Part shown: in pieces, positions 55,101-63,687 of the stretch | Position numbering within the stretch: position 1 is the first letter of the stretch | How the letters are laid out: each line of letters begins with the position of its first letter | Origin: Segatella copri | GTDB lineage: Bacteria > Bacteroidota > Bacteroidia > Bacteroidales > Bacteroidaceae | Assembly: GCF_019249655.2 (NCBI RefSeq) | Contig: NZ_CP137557.1 | Location: 3,877,001 to 3,941,000 of the forward strand | Length of the DNA stretch: 64,000 nt | Direction: 5' to 3' | The notes under the pieces: generated by a model | Database searches by the model: none | Told to the model about the DNA's origin: nothing | Seen by the model: only the letters and a program-made list of their open reading frames with translations | Position numbers and translations under genes: made by a program

Positions 55101-58100
55101 TTCCTCCTTCCTGGTCACCCTCATAGTAACCACCCATCAGGCATACTCCGTTAGGAATCAGGAAGGTATAACTCTGCGGATCGCTAGGGTCTGCCAGTGT
55201 GTTGGCATGATAAGTAAAGCGCTTTCCGGTTTCATCAGCCTGATAACCTGCCACTTTTACAAACACCTGATGCTTTAGGTTGCTATCTGTAATGCCTTGG
55301 TTCGCTGTTTTAAATTTCTCGCCGGCAGCGGTCAGCACACTCTGCAGCTTGTCAGCACAGGCAGCGTTTTCCGGACTGTCTCCACTTCTGTTTCCCCATC
55401 CGTTTTGGGTTACATAATAAATGTAATCTATAATATTTGCGCTGTTTGTCTTTTTCTGTGGTGCGATATTGGCATTATTGTCAGCCTCGTAGGCACCGAT
55501 ATCAATGGCGCAGTCCTTGATACGGTTGGTATAGTCCATATCGGTTTCCGGAAGGATGATTCCATTTCCTACATTTGTGGTTCCACCATTCAGACACTTG
55601 TTACCCGTCAAACCACCCGCCTCGTACAGACGGAAGTTGTTCTTCAGTCGGGCATTGCGGAAGCGGAAATTGTTTCCACTTTCGTAGGTCTGGTCTTCAA
55701 ATGGGAAAGCCAAATTTGTGCCAGTGAAATTTCCATCGCTTTCCTGGAATTTGTTGTTGATGTTACCACTGTTCATGTAGCAGTTGTGGGATGGATTCAT
55801 CTTGCCCGATGCAGCTGAGTTTACTTGATCTGTGACACTTCTATTACTGTTGTCGTAATTATCATAGATAATACAGTTGTAGAGTGAGAGCTGTGAGCTA
55901 ACTCCGGTTTTGGCATCCTGCCAGTGATAGATGCCGGTTCCGTTTGTCGCCATATTGTAGGCGATGGTGTTGTTGTAGAACTTGGCACTTTCCAGGAAGA
56001 TGCCTCCACCCCAGCAGGTTCCGTTATAGCAGCGGTTGTTTGCCACCACAAGGTTGAATCCGGTACCTTGAATCATATAGGCTCCGCCTCCATAACTTTC
56101 ACTGCTGTTGGCATAACTCAGGTTTCTCAGCAGGTAACTGTTCGAAATCTTACTGTTCTCGCCGTCCATATACAAACCGCCACCACGTACGCGACTGCCA
56201 TGGTTGAAGTTGTTGACGATGATGAGATTTTCCAGTTCTACACCTCGGAATACACGCACACCTGCTCCTCCGTCACGGTTGGCACCAGGATAGTTGATGA
56301 TGTAACCGTGACGTACAGAGAAGCCATCCCATTTGGCATGCTCGTAATCCACGTAGTTTTTATCGTCTTTTAAAGTTCCTTTATAGCGTACGGCATTACC
56401 ATCAGTACGTGAGGCGTTTCCATCACCCGATGGCGACCAGGTAGGAAGGCATACGTCTGGCTGATAGAGAACATAATGGCGCTCTGTTTTCCCGCTGTTT
56501 ATCAACGTTTTTGTAAAGTCATAATTAGAGCCATCAGTAGGATTTTTCTCCTGATACCACATTTCCTTATCTCCGTTTTTGAAGTATACAGGCGATTCCT
56601 TTCTGATCTGTAGAATGGTTTCATACTTGGTCTTTTCCAGATTTTCGTATTCCTTACGTGCCGGCACGTATTGTGACAGCAGCGGATGGCGGTCGTCTTC
56701 TCCTGGGTAGCCTTCGTATGGGAAACCGCCATAAACCTTCACGTTGTCTCTGATAACGAATCCTTTGTAGTCGGTATAGATACCTGCACCTACCCACACC
56801 ACAACGCTGTCTTTTTTTATTTTATTCAACTCAGCTGCTCTTTCCACAGCATATTGTAGACCGCTGATGTATCGTTCGTCTCTGTTGTTGGTGATTTTAT
56901 TATATGTTCCCCAGCCAGAGAGATACTGCTTGTCCTGATTTCCTGAGTTAGTCCAGAAATCACCATAAGAGTCAGTTTCTGAACGATACTTGCCGTTAGT
57001 CTGACTATAATCTGTATTGTCAATAGTGGTGCTAAGCAGCGTATTGTCACTCTGCTTTTCATAGAAATCATTGCCGTTTCTTGCCTTTGTATTATCACAC
57101 ATAGCGTTGCCGATGATAGCCTTGTCCCAGCTGCTTCCATCATATTCGGTATTTGATTCATTCAGAATATTGAAGTTAGGGTTGCCGTCCTGGTCGTCAT
57201 TATTGGCGTCGCTGATGCTTTCATACTTCTGGTTGTACGAACGCACGTAGATAATCTTTCCTGCTTTTGGCAGGAGAGCTTCGTATGCACCCAGGTCAGG
57301 AACACCACCTAGGTTGCGGTCTTCGCCGGTGATGTCCTTGACTGTTGTGGTTGCATTGTTTTCTTGGGCGCTGTTGATGATGCGGCCAGCCTGTACAGAA
57401 CTGGTCAGCGGGCGGAAGGATGAATAGCCTCCGTAATAAACGTTGCCGCTCATCTTGGCACCCACTTCATTGGTTGGGTTGCTGAAGTTCAGGGCTCCGT
57501 CTTTTCCCAGAGTGTTGATATCGTTGATATTCGTGCTGTTCTTGCATTTCGAACCATCCCATGTGCCGTTGATGTTCAGTTTGTTTCCTACAGCATACGA
57601 GGTAGCCTTCACAAGGTCGTTATCTGGCGCTACTCCCTCATTGTTGATGATGCTCACGTGGTTGAGTGTGAGTTTGTTGTTGCTGCCTTGAGCCTTGTTC
57701 AGATAGATGATGGAAGGCAGCTCCGATGGACTTGGATTATGCGGATCCTTGCTTGTGTTGTTATTGATGACGCAGTTTTCCAGTTCCAATTTCACATTCA
57801 CGGCATCCGGCATGGTAGCGATAGCACCGCCATCTGTCGCCGTGTTGTTCTCAAAGATGCAATTCTTCAGCTTCACGGTGGTTGCTTGGCTGCTCTGGTC
57901 CATGCTGCCTATCAGCACGCCGCCACCATAAGGCATGTAGGCAGTACCGGCGGCGTATGCATGGGTAAAGGCATAGCCGTCGATGGTGATGTTGGCACCC
58001 GCTTCGATGCGGACCAGATGGTAGAGGCCCTCGTTGAGTTCAGAACCATTCAGGTTTCCGTTCACTTCGGTGCGGTATTTGATAGGGGCACGGTCTTCAT

Positions 58101-61100
58101 CCTTTGGATTCGGATTCTCTGAATATCCTGGATAACCGCCATACACGGTAATTGGGAGTAGGCAAGGTGGAACGCTGAAGGTGCATGACCTGGCATCTGT
58201 TTCCTCGCACTTGTAGGCTATCTTCGGTTCGAACACACCCTCGCGGCTACAGATTTCAAACTCCCAACCGCTGTTCTTGCTGATGGTAAATTCCTCTGGC
58301 GTAGTGTTGTCAGCAGTAACTACCTGAACCTTGTCTCCATCCTTGATGTTGGCAAGATAATCCAGTACTTCATCTACTGTTGATGAGGTATAGCTCTTTT
58401 CCCACGACTGTCCTGTTCCGTCCACCAGTTCTCGTGAACGGTCAAAGTAGATGCGCAGGCGTTTCTTGCTGTCATTCTTTTCAAATACAAGGTCGTGGTT
58501 GTCAGCCATATAGGCTCCTGCTGACGGAACCGAACTGATAGCTTTTCCGCTCAGGTCTATTTTTGGCTGATACAGGTAGGAAGATGGCAGGAGAGCATAG
58601 CTGATGCCCACGTTGCGCAGTCGGCTACCTGTCAATGTTTCCCAGTAATAGTTCACCGTCTTCATGTCTGTAAGAACGCCACGTTTCTCGTTGAAGGCTT
58701 CCACCGTATTGTAAGGTGCCTCCTTGCCCATCACGAATCCCTTGCCCGAGTAATACGTGTTGATGGAGATGGTTCCGCTCTGATAGGAGCTGGTCCATTT
58801 GGCTGCATTTACATCCGAGATGGCGTTGTTGTAAAACTGTACGGTCTCTTCTGATGGGTTGGCTGCATAAATCTGTGCCATGGACGCTGAGTTGCTGGTG
58901 CCAGACTTGTGCCGGAGCAGCGAGTTGTTCCAGATGACGTTGTTGGCAAGAAGACCCTTTTTCTTAATATACACACCACCCGTATTGGATGACAGCTCGT
59001 CAGCGGCATCTGATGTGTTGGTGGTGTAGTTGTTGACGATGGTGTTGTTAATCACCAGTCCGTGACCATCCAGATACACAGCACCATTTCGGGTACTGGT
59101 ATTGTTACTGATTACCGAGGTGGCAAGAATCTGATAATAGGCTTTCTCTGAGTTATTAGCGTCACCATTCAGATATACACCCGCTCCCTGATAGGCAGAG
59201 CAGTTGGTTACCATGCTTCGGGTGATGAAGCCGGCTTCGTCTATATAGATACCTCCGCCCTGGTAAGCCGAACAGTTGTATACCAGGTTACCTTCCGTCT
59301 GTCCGTTCTTGCAGTAGATGCCGCCGCCACGTGGCTTGATGCTTCCGCTTTCTTTCATGCCCGGGTTACAGAATCTCACGGTGCAGTAGCGCATTCGGGC
59401 TGATGGGTCGTTGATATAAACGCCTGCACCACAGCCTGGGGCGTATTCGGCTTTGTTCGTATCGTGAAATTTACCTCCCTCAATGGTGAAGCCTTCAAGA
59501 TATACTTCGTCGGTAAAGGCATTTCCTCCAGGCAAGGGAGCAAACCATACCACATGGTAGGAACCGCTGTTCTGTATGTTCCAGGCTTCGTCATTATTAC
59601 TCCAGTTGGCATCGTCGCTTCCCTTGAATTCCGCACCCCTGATGATGGATTCTTGTTTCCAGCCCCATGGCTTTAAATCCTTGGATTCCTCGATGCGCTC
59701 GGAACGTCTTTTTTCGGTTCCCTTAAATGCACCATAAACGCTGATGCCATTCTTCATCAGCAGGGATACTGGGGATGATGTATCATCGGTAATGCGGTCT
59801 TTTACTACATAGGTTCCGGCTGCTACCCAGACTTCGCCTTTCTCGCCTGGTGCATTATCTGCCAAATCGTTGATGGCCCACTGGATATCGTCCGTGGCAT
59901 CATTCCATGTTGATCCGTCGCCCTTTCCCTCTTTCTGAGGCTTCACGTATCTGATGCGTCCTGCCTTCATGCGGGCATACTCGTAGGCGCCGATGTCGAT
60001 GGTGCTTGTCTGATAGCGTGTTCTACCCATGATGTCGGTAGAAGTTGTTTCCAGGGTTGCATTAACTACAAGATTTTTATAGTATTCCAGTTTTCCCTTG
60101 TTCAGAAGGGCAGAGGTTTCCTCGAAAGTGAAGGCGGTGCTGTATAATTGCTTCAGGTTACTGCTGAATGAGAAGTCGTAACCCTGGGTCACGGCACTCT
60201 GCTTGAACCAAGGGGCTGGCTCTATGCCGTGGTTCTCGTTGCTGATCCTTACGTTCCCGTTAGCGTCGGTGTTGGCCTTGGAATTGGTTACCTCTACTTC
60301 CGGAAAAGCACAGGAATAGAAGGCAGGACGGCTGTCTTGCTTGCTGAGTGCAGTGGAATGCCAGAGCACGGTGTTGTAAACCGCTCCGCCGTCATTGCTG
60401 TTAGAAGCCCCGTCTGTGGTCAGGTCTGCGGCTGATACGGTGTTGGCAATAACAGAACAGTTGACGATTTTCGATGTGTTCGAAAGTCGGATACCGCCGT
60501 TCGTATTGTTGTTGATGTTGCAGTTGTAGACGGTGGCTGTTCCGTCTATCCACATACCGCCACCTTCGTTTTCGCTGGAGCCTCGCTTGCCTGCCACATT
60601 ATTAAAAATGCTGCAGTAGCTAATGGCTGACAGCTGGTTGGTGCAGGAATTATCTACATAGATGGCACCGCCGCGCATGCCGTAGTTGTTCGCAAAGTTA
60701 CATTGCGAAATACGGAAGAAGCGACTCTGGGCATTGCCGTCGTTGCTGTTCACCACGTAGATGCCGCCACCTCTGCCATTTGCAGAAGTATTCGCTCCAC
60801 TGGCATTACCTGCTGCGATGAGGAAACCGGAAACAATGGTTGGCTTGTTGCCGTCGTTGGTGTTGTCCTGTGTTACGCCCATCTGGAGGGTCAGCACATG
60901 GGTGGCATTGTCGGTGCGGGTGGTGTTCTCTGGATAGATAATCAGCTGCTGGCTCGCCTTGTCGTTGGTATCGATATCGCCCACCAGAGCCGTCTGATAC
61001 TTCATCTGATATTTGTGCCTGCCCGTAGGGAGATCGTTCTTGATGGTTTCATTTCCTGCAAAACCTCCATACATGGCAACGCCCGAAGGGAGAACGAAGC

Positions 61101-61152
61101 CTCCCTCCGGTGCCTTGTAGATGTGACCGGTAATGTCCTCATAGCCTTTCAC
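49195..61152 (-). CDS. Giant right-handed beta-helix surface protein (main reading frame)
   Basis: 3,985 codons from an internal ATG at 61152. The true N-terminus is the frame at 61160-61354; the bodies join if 5 bp are restored (see finding). About eight repeat modules of 1.0-1.8 kb each begin with a yYV-type strand plus GDGS-W and end with IDIGAYE or a variant (ends near 59975, 58505, 57285, 55490, 54185, 52500, 51490, 50720). Inside each are parallel beta-helix coils rich in GGGIY, GGAIY, NNTA and VINN. The last 80 residues (near 49440-49195) resemble a Bacteroidota C-terminal sorting domain (NDLISVYAADG, VIVEVTRGGKQVAVRKI). It is the third gene of a fimbrial operon. Likely an adhesin or glycan-binding surface fibre; no catalytic triad recognised. 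Confidence 0.85.
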   Translation of the reverse strand: MKGYEDITGHIYKAPEGGFVLPSGVAMYGGFAGNETIKNDLPTGRHKYQMKYQTALVGDIDTNDKASQQLIIYPENTTRTDNATHVLTLQMGVTQDNTNDGNKPTIVSGFLIAAGNASGANTSANGRGGGIYVVNSNDGNAQSRFFRISQCNFANNYGMRGGAIYVDNSCTNQLSAISYCSIFNNVAGKRGSSENEGGGMWIDGTATVYNCNINNNTNGGIRLSNTSKIVNCSVIANTVSAADLTTDGASNSNDGGAVYNTVLWHSTALSKQDSRPAFYSCAFPEVEVTNSKANTDANGNVRISNENHGIEPAPWFKQSAVTQGYDFSFSSNLKQLYSTAFTFEETSALLNKGKLEYYKNLVVNATLETTSTDIMGRTRYQTSTIDIGAYEYARMKAGRIRYVKPQKEGKGDGSTWNDATDDIQWAINDLADNAPGEKGEVWVAAGTYVVKDRITDDTSSPVSLLMKNGISVYGAFKGTEKRRSERIEESKDLKPWGWKQESIIRGAEFKGSDDANWSNNDEAWNIQNSGSYHVVWFAPLPGGNAFTDEVYLEGFTIEGGKFHDTNKAEYAPGCGAGVYINDPSARMRYCTVRFCNPGMKESGSIKPRGGGIYCKNGQTEGNLVYNCSAYQGGGIYIDEAGFITRSMVTNCSAYQGAGVYLNGDANNSEKAYYQILATSVISNNTSTRNGAVYLDGHGLVINNTIVNNYTTNTSDAADELSSNTGGVYIKKKGLLANNVIWNNSLLRHKSGTSNSASMAQIYAANPSEETVQFYNNAISDVNAAKWTSSYQSGTISINTYYSGKGFVMGKEAPYNTVEAFNEKRGVLTDMKTVNYYWETLTGSRLRNVGISYALLPSSYLYQPKIDLSGKAISSVPSAGAYMADNHDLVFEKNDSKKRLRIYFDRSRELVDGTGQSWEKSYTSSTVDEVLDYLANIKDGDKVQVVTADNTTPEEFTISKNSGWEFEICSREGVFEPKIAYKCEETDARSCTFSVPPCLLPITVYGGYPGYSENPNPKDEDRAPIKYRTEVNGNLNGSELNEGLYHLVRIEAGANITIDGYAFTHAYAAGTAYMPYGGGVLIGSMDQSSQATTVKLKNCIFENNTATDGGAIATMPDAVNVKLELENCVINNNTSKDPHNPSPSELPSIIYLNKAQGSNNKLTLNHVSIINNEGVAPDNDLVKATSYAVGNKLNINGTWDGSKCKNSTNINDINTLGKDGALNFSNPTNEVGAKMSGNVYYGGYSSFRPLTSSVQAGRIINSAQENNATTTVKDITGEDRNLGGVPDLGAYEALLPKAGKIIYVRSYNQKYESISDANNDDQDGNPNFNILNESNTEYDGSSWDKAIIGNAMCDNTKARNGNDFYEKQSDNTLLSTTIDNTDYSQTNGKYRSETDSYGDFWTNSGNQDKQYLSGWGTYNKITNNRDERYISGLQYAVERAAELNKIKKDSVVVWVGAGIYTDYKGFVIRDNVKVYGGFPYEGYPGEDDRHPLLSQYVPARKEYENLEKTKYETILQIRKESPVYFKNGDKEMWYQEKNPTDGSNYDFTKTLINSGKTERHYVLYQPDVCLPTWSPSGDGNASRTDGNAVRYKGTLKDDKNYVDYEHAKWDGFSVRHGYIINYPGANRDGGAGVRVFRGVELENLIIVNNFNHGSRVRGGGLYMDGENSKISNSYLLRNLSYANSSESYGGGAYMIQGTGFNLVVANNRCYNGTCWGGGIFLESAKFYNNTIAYNMATNGTGIYHWQDAKTGVSSQLSLYNCIIYDNYDNSNRSVTDQVNSAASGKMNPSHNCYMNSGNINNKFQESDGNFTGTNLAFPFEDQTYESGNNFRFRNARLKNNFRLYEAGGLTGNKCLNGGTTNVGNGIILPETDMDYTNRIKDCAIDIGAYEADNNANIAPQKKTNSANIIDYIYYVTQNGWGNRSGDSPENAACADKLQSVLTAAGEKFKTANQGITDSNLKHQVFVKVAGYQADETGKRFTYHANTLADPSDPQSYTFLIPNGVCLMGGYYEGDQEGGKLKDGTANWDNDKRDCISTYQTVLSAITEVKEGSAVNQEVNGYHTVCFGKWPTGNYDDYNTTALTENTIIDGCRLIDGNASDKSGFKSMGGAAIVPRKAHVRNCEISDCQATQGGALMLLKGSIVSGSVIVRNKAQKGGAIYALRSNDKNEDTKNYHAYVISCTIARNEATIGGGIYQEENSLIGGNSVIWGNSAQTDNNISGDVNYQSYDYLQGLGEYTEKFYPYNYCFVEKMALPANRMNTEMTSDLDSYFNDNKIFKPRAYSPLIDNGVLEEYVTAWKDYGISSYDITGKERTMTKQQTAGAYTSDLPAFDNTKLLKRLFVSQTGGEIVTEEEKAKYYGRSFLTPFNSLEAALDYINEAREEGVADETTHFEILMTGGTYKPSKMRQNKDLSQEQNTIDRRLQSFTIPVNVDIFGSFSKDDLYSSTPVNPTTGEEAGDKFTSFGGNTLTPDGDIKDILANRNKNYMTDNNKNGLIEPWEFQNPTILSGDIKASEKERNVYHVVYSNAGTTGTSATLNNEVVLDGITIMNGETMTQLKKEEGGTNEVAEIGRGGAIYTNRVNYTLNRCRLIKNSGLHGGAIYANNASLDIIGSTISGNRDVSEKASQDVITEPGKGGAIYLYLTESENGNLHIVNSLLANNDVTCGRYTGTEVSQGGAIYIRRANDAGSMAAGYQDAYIVNSLIVNNKAKQDGAIHVENEVKNGTITPILYNTAIWGNESTDNSVLLQRDHMRNCAWDKLPASTVSPATDGNIKLNKENIASDGPRFTAPTTTKGYEGYTQDAKWNPQAISVLTDAGDGKKDADDTNESGKYQKWWSMHNNRLKEYGYRSEYIRSANSSKEYYRYVGPKDEKGVVREKPIDIGMYEFQYVFKFTDLEKVYIGTEEKGNGDGSSWDNQSTDLRGAIIAMANPSGNVSAGTTTNNNRKVFVRGGTYYSPTYSSGDAFSLIVNNDEKAKYITSIELVGGCTGSKNADGTEVQDFSKPSVLIENPAKVGETKNLLNIVTNGKPVTISGFTFQNQSGVGVNAKVNNDQAGKGEKMRLHHCAFRENKGTGMKVDNTLGDGIHMWNVLFADGIGDGLTIDGSQSADITNATFVNNTGTAVSVTDNVYNSVAWKNGSQNLNTDNKNVVIASSIENGDVLNGPNFVDPNNGDYRIRPSLKLLDQGSNDKYQQNANINSEKDLGNTARLIGDNIDIGAYECDTKMIQIIYVKEGSAVTGTGESWESPTNDLQGAINLAELYANKNAGKYGYVFVDRNMKADNVNISMPGVKMFGSMRKEKSSKTEPEAIVQDLLTQRKGIIEFASQSTINGLTLNSGTTDTRMCLVDGFKVSGNVCLQGNSMLSTSILDAKAKVTGDASGLLYNSLALGTVKDVKSVNVTASGALPSLTGSAVNRSSVTTYNKYVKDDYWKYQLDETDNANINANTDASKTQECIDMVMHNHDLAGNQRIRGKVDNGCFETWYLTKDAEAKKSDYPHGKSVIYVMAEDKELKLDNTFYTETNPFSPGFLLLKHHAGLRGNNSYVNLTNFAVERNLKARTNFFSMPFKATNMEVEGTNNPADGSVVAYYYNAATRAKYDYKFDKNDSKAWVKGVDNQRNFTAGFRMEANGKMTVRFYGTSYTEKDGSTNKSLLDKITLVQNNNQQPWSSSNGGGLKFTHKENMGWNLFGSPYLCAMNYSDMEYGRVIYQCEENGSYKAINTDGVTTGYIPAMDAVFTQTATLDNSEIVIVGHSEARATTAYQATRALDIAITQSNRNSRAGNGTPADDQLQLNAVPAQEAKSDFDLGSDGVKWMTSQNAQIYATRNGGRYSLLSAISIEAEQSIGISLPETGEYTISIPEECDASEYETVWLKDKETGKAIDLKEDDYRFHASQAGEQNHRFTISFNRMATDMKSDISIQAIGFRTIVLKGLQPNDLISVYAADGVLALQKKAKAEKEQVRTAIQGNVIVEVTRGGKQVAVRKIALK

Positions 61153-61159
61153 CCAGATT

Positions 61160-61354
61160 TCATCGCCAGGCTTGGCTCAGTGCATTTTCCAGGGTGATAG
61201 CATTCTCCCATGATAAGCCGTCGCTGCCGGAGGTCGTTATCTCGGAATCTGCTTTTACATAATAGGTCTTGCCTTGTGCAGACAAGGCGATGGAGCAACC
61301 CAGCAACAGGAGGGTTGCGATAAGCTTGCAGTATGTTGGATAGAGTTTTCTCAT
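61160..61354 (-). CDS. N-terminal fragment of the giant protein (signal peptide), out of frame
   Basis: 65 residues: MRKLYPTYCKLIATLLLLGC plus a Sec signal peptide ending SIALSAQ, then GKTYYVKADSEI and DGLSWENAITLENALSQAW, the first beta-helix module start. It then meets a TGA. The next frame reads AKPGDEIWVKGYED without a start. The fragment therefore supplies the missing N-terminus of the giant protein, currently disconnected by a frameshift near 61165-61180. Confidence 0.85.
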   Translation of the reverse strand: MRKLYPTYCKLIATLLLLGCSIALSAQGKTYYVKADSEITTSGSDGLSWENAITLENALSQAWR

Positions 61355-61375
61355 GATGAATATTCTCTTATTATG

Positions 61376-62593
61376 TTAGAATTTGTCGATGATGATGTTG
61401 CTCGCATTACCGATTTTGGCTCCCTTGATGGTTACGTTGATCTTGTACCATTGGGCAGGATTGAAACTTTCTGTCCGGTTCTTCAAGTCGAAAGTCACCT
61501 TGTCGGATTTTTCCTCTGTTGCGCCATCTTTTTTCGTCTTGATATCGAAGGTGATGCGTGGCTTCGTAGTGCCATCAGGGAAGGTGTAATGATAAACTCT
61601 TCCGTTACGCTTGCTGATTTCCGAGGTGTTGATGAAGTTTTTCTGTCCGCCTACGGATGTCTTTTGGGTTATACTTGAAGCGGCGGCATAGAGGGTAGGG
61701 AAGAGCCGTCCGTATCCTGCACCCGATGTGGTGGAACCTGTCCCTGAAGTTCCTGTGCCTTCTGCCTCACCATGATAAGTAAAGCCTTCTACTTTCACAT
61801 CGGTGAACTTCGGATTTCCCTTGGCATCATTCTCGTAAGCTCCCTTAGCATCCCATTGGATGTCGAGTTTGGTGGCAAGTCTGCCCAGCACCATGCGCCA
61901 ATATCGCTTGGTGCTGCTGGTGGTGTTCGAGCTGAATTCCACGGGAATCTCTCGTTTGTTGGTCAACGTGTTGTCGACAACATTCACTTCTGTTGCATAA
62001 CCGCTGGCTACGCTGATGAACTTGGCTATATCCATCGTATTCTTTGTTTTATCAAATGCGTAGTCGTTGGAAATCTGTAAGTTATAGATGTCTTTGTTGT
62101 GGTCTTTTCCGTCCTTTGCTATCTCGCTTAAGGCTTTTTCCAGGTCCAAACCTTTGCCCTTGCTATAGGTTACACCATAAACGCAGCAGGTGCCTGGAGG
62201 CAGATAGATGGTGTAGTCGTGATAGCCGTTGGCATCGGCAGGCGACAGGGTAGAGGTGTAATGGCTCACTGGCTTGGTACTCTCAAAATCCTCTTTTTTT
62301 CTGAAGGTATCGTAATACACCATCGTGTTGGCTGAACCGTCATAGATGTCTTTTCCCGTTGTCTTTTTCGTATAGGCGATGATGATGGTGAGCCGGTCCC
62401 AGTCCACCTCGTCGTGGGCGTCTTCTCCCGGGTCTCCGACTCGGGTGCTTGACTTGTCGTTAGGCACGGAGAGGGTGAGCGAGATGGGAGCCAACGTGTC
62501 CTTTGGCCTCTCCTCGCTCTGCTCGCTTCCGCTGCATCCTGCCAGCATGATAAGCGATAGTATAACAAATATGTATTTCGTAATATGATTCAT
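61376..62593 (-). CDS. Fimbrillin-like surface lipoprotein
   Basis: 405 residues with a lipoprotein signal peptide (ILSLIMLAGC, Cys20). The mature part has the FimA/Mfa1-type layout: PISLTLSVPN, DWDRLTIIIAYT, TIYLPPGTCCVYGVTYSKG near 148, and a C-terminal strand WYKINVTIKGAKIGNASNII that fits donor-strand exchange between subunits. It is transcribed after the Mfa2-like gene and before the giant protein, which it may anchor or build into a fibre. Family assignment is by operon position and strand pattern; no exact motif exists. Confidence 0.7.
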   Translation of the reverse strand: MNHITKYIFVILSLIMLAGCSGSEQSEERPKDTLAPISLTLSVPNDKSSTRVGDPGEDAHDEVDWDRLTIIIAYTKKTTGKDIYDGSANTMVYYDTFRKKEDFESTKPVSHYTSTLSPADANGYHDYTIYLPPGTCCVYGVTYSKGKGLDLEKALSEIAKDGKDHNKDIYNLQISNDYAFDKTKNTMDIAKFISVASGYATEVNVVDNTLTNKREIPVEFSSNTTSSTKRYWRMVLGRLATKLDIQWDAKGAYENDAKGNPKFTDVKVEGFTYHGEAEGTGTSGTGSTTSGAGYGRLFPTLYAAASSITQKTSVGGQKNFINTSEISKRNGRVYHYTFPDGTTKPRITFDIKTKKDGATEEKSDKVTFDLKNRTESFNPAQWYKINVTIKGAKIGNASNIIIDKF

Positions 62594-62610
62594 ATATCAA
62601 ATCTTTATAG

Positions 62611-62649
62611 CCGTTGAATTCTTCACTCTTCGTTCTTCACTCTTCACTT
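62611..62649 (-). repeat. Dispersed GTGAAGA-type intergenic repeat, copy D
   Basis: Inverted relative to copy A and C. It begins at the stop codon of the Mfa2-like gene and fills the spacer to the fimbrillin-like gene. Confidence 0.8.
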
Positions 62650-63622
62650 AAATCTCAATGTCGTGGCTTCCGCCTGGCTTCCAGTCGAGTTTCACGCTTA
62701 CGCCTACGGCGGTGTTACTGGTAGAGAGCGAACCGTCTTCCTTCAGTCGGGTCTTGATAATCTTAAGCTTGCCGGCTTTCAGCGGTTCGTTCATGGTGAA
62801 GATGGTTTCGGTGTATTTGTCGTTCACCTTGGCGATGACGTGGTAGCGCCATTCCGGTTTGATGCTCGGGAAGCAGACTGTGTATAGGGCATCGTGGGTT
62901 GGAATGGAGTTGGTGATGAAATCCTGGTTGATTCTCTTTGCCCTGACCATCGTGTTGAGGCTGGAAGAATAGGTGCTGTCGTTCACCTGGAATTGGGTTG
63001 CCATGCCTTCTACAAATCCCCAGAGTTCTGTGGGCTGCACCTTGCTCTGGTCGATGACCACCACAGCTGAGCTGTTTGCCATATAGAGCGTGGTTTGCAG
63101 ATCGTGTTCGAAATCGTTCTCGTCGATGGAGAGTCGGGAAGTGAACAGTCCGATGTTGTGACTGTTGATGGTATCTTTTGCCTCTTGCCGCAAAGCGAGT
63201 GATCTACAGGAGTTTGCGTTGATGATTTTTACGTTGTCGGCGCTTCCTGTATTGGCGAGAGAGAGGTTCTGATAGTTGTTGCGTGGCAGATAGATGGTGT
63301 AGGATACCGAGTTGGCCCCCATCTTGTTTGCCTCGTGGTGGGAGAGTTCTTCGCCTACGAAGAAGGAGAGGTCGTTGTCGTGGGCATGGTCGGTGAATAC
63401 CTTACTGAGTGCCTGTTTCAGCCGGGCTGCAATCTCCTGTTCTTCGATGAGGTTCAGATCCACGTCAATCACGGTGTTGATCTGCGTATTGAGTTGCAGA
63501 TTATATTGTATCTTATACTCTTTGCCGCAGTCGCTCATATCTTCATCAATACATGAAGATAAACTGGTGATGAGGCTGATGGTCATCACGGATGCCAGTA
63601 AAGTGTTATATAGTTTTTTCAT
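62648..63622 (-). CDS. FimB/Mfa2-family fimbrial anchor lipoprotein
   Basis: 324 residues from the ATG at 63622 (MKKLYNTLLASVMT); an ATG 30 bp upstream is possible. The lipoprotein box LSSCIDEDMSDCG puts Cys near 24 followed by the acidic DEDMSDC stretch typical of Mfa2/FimB anchors. Then YNLQLNTQINTVID and two Ig-like lobes; the end reads SVKLDWKPGGSHDIEI. These proteins sit at the base of fimbriae in the outer membrane and limit fibre length. First gene of the operon, with an inverted GTGTAGTGT repeat upstream (63688-63839). Confidence 0.85.
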   Translation of the reverse strand: MKKLYNTLLASVMTISLITSLSSCIDEDMSDCGKEYKIQYNLQLNTQINTVIDVDLNLIEEQEIAARLKQALSKVFTDHAHDNDLSFFVGEELSHHEANKMGANSVSYTIYLPRNNYQNLSLANTGSADNVKIINANSCRSLALRQEAKDTINSHNIGLFTSRLSIDENDFEHDLQTTLYMANSSAVVVIDQSKVQPTELWGFVEGMATQFQVNDSTYSSSLNTMVRAKRINQDFITNSIPTHDALYTVCFPSIKPEWRYHVIAKVNDKYTETIFTMNEPLKAGKLKIIKTRLKEDGSLSTSNTAVGVSVKLDWKPGGSHDIEI

Positions 63623-63687
63623 TGTACTTTTTGCATTCTTAATGTTCGACAATCTTCCTCTACAAATATTATTATAATTTGCGTTTT

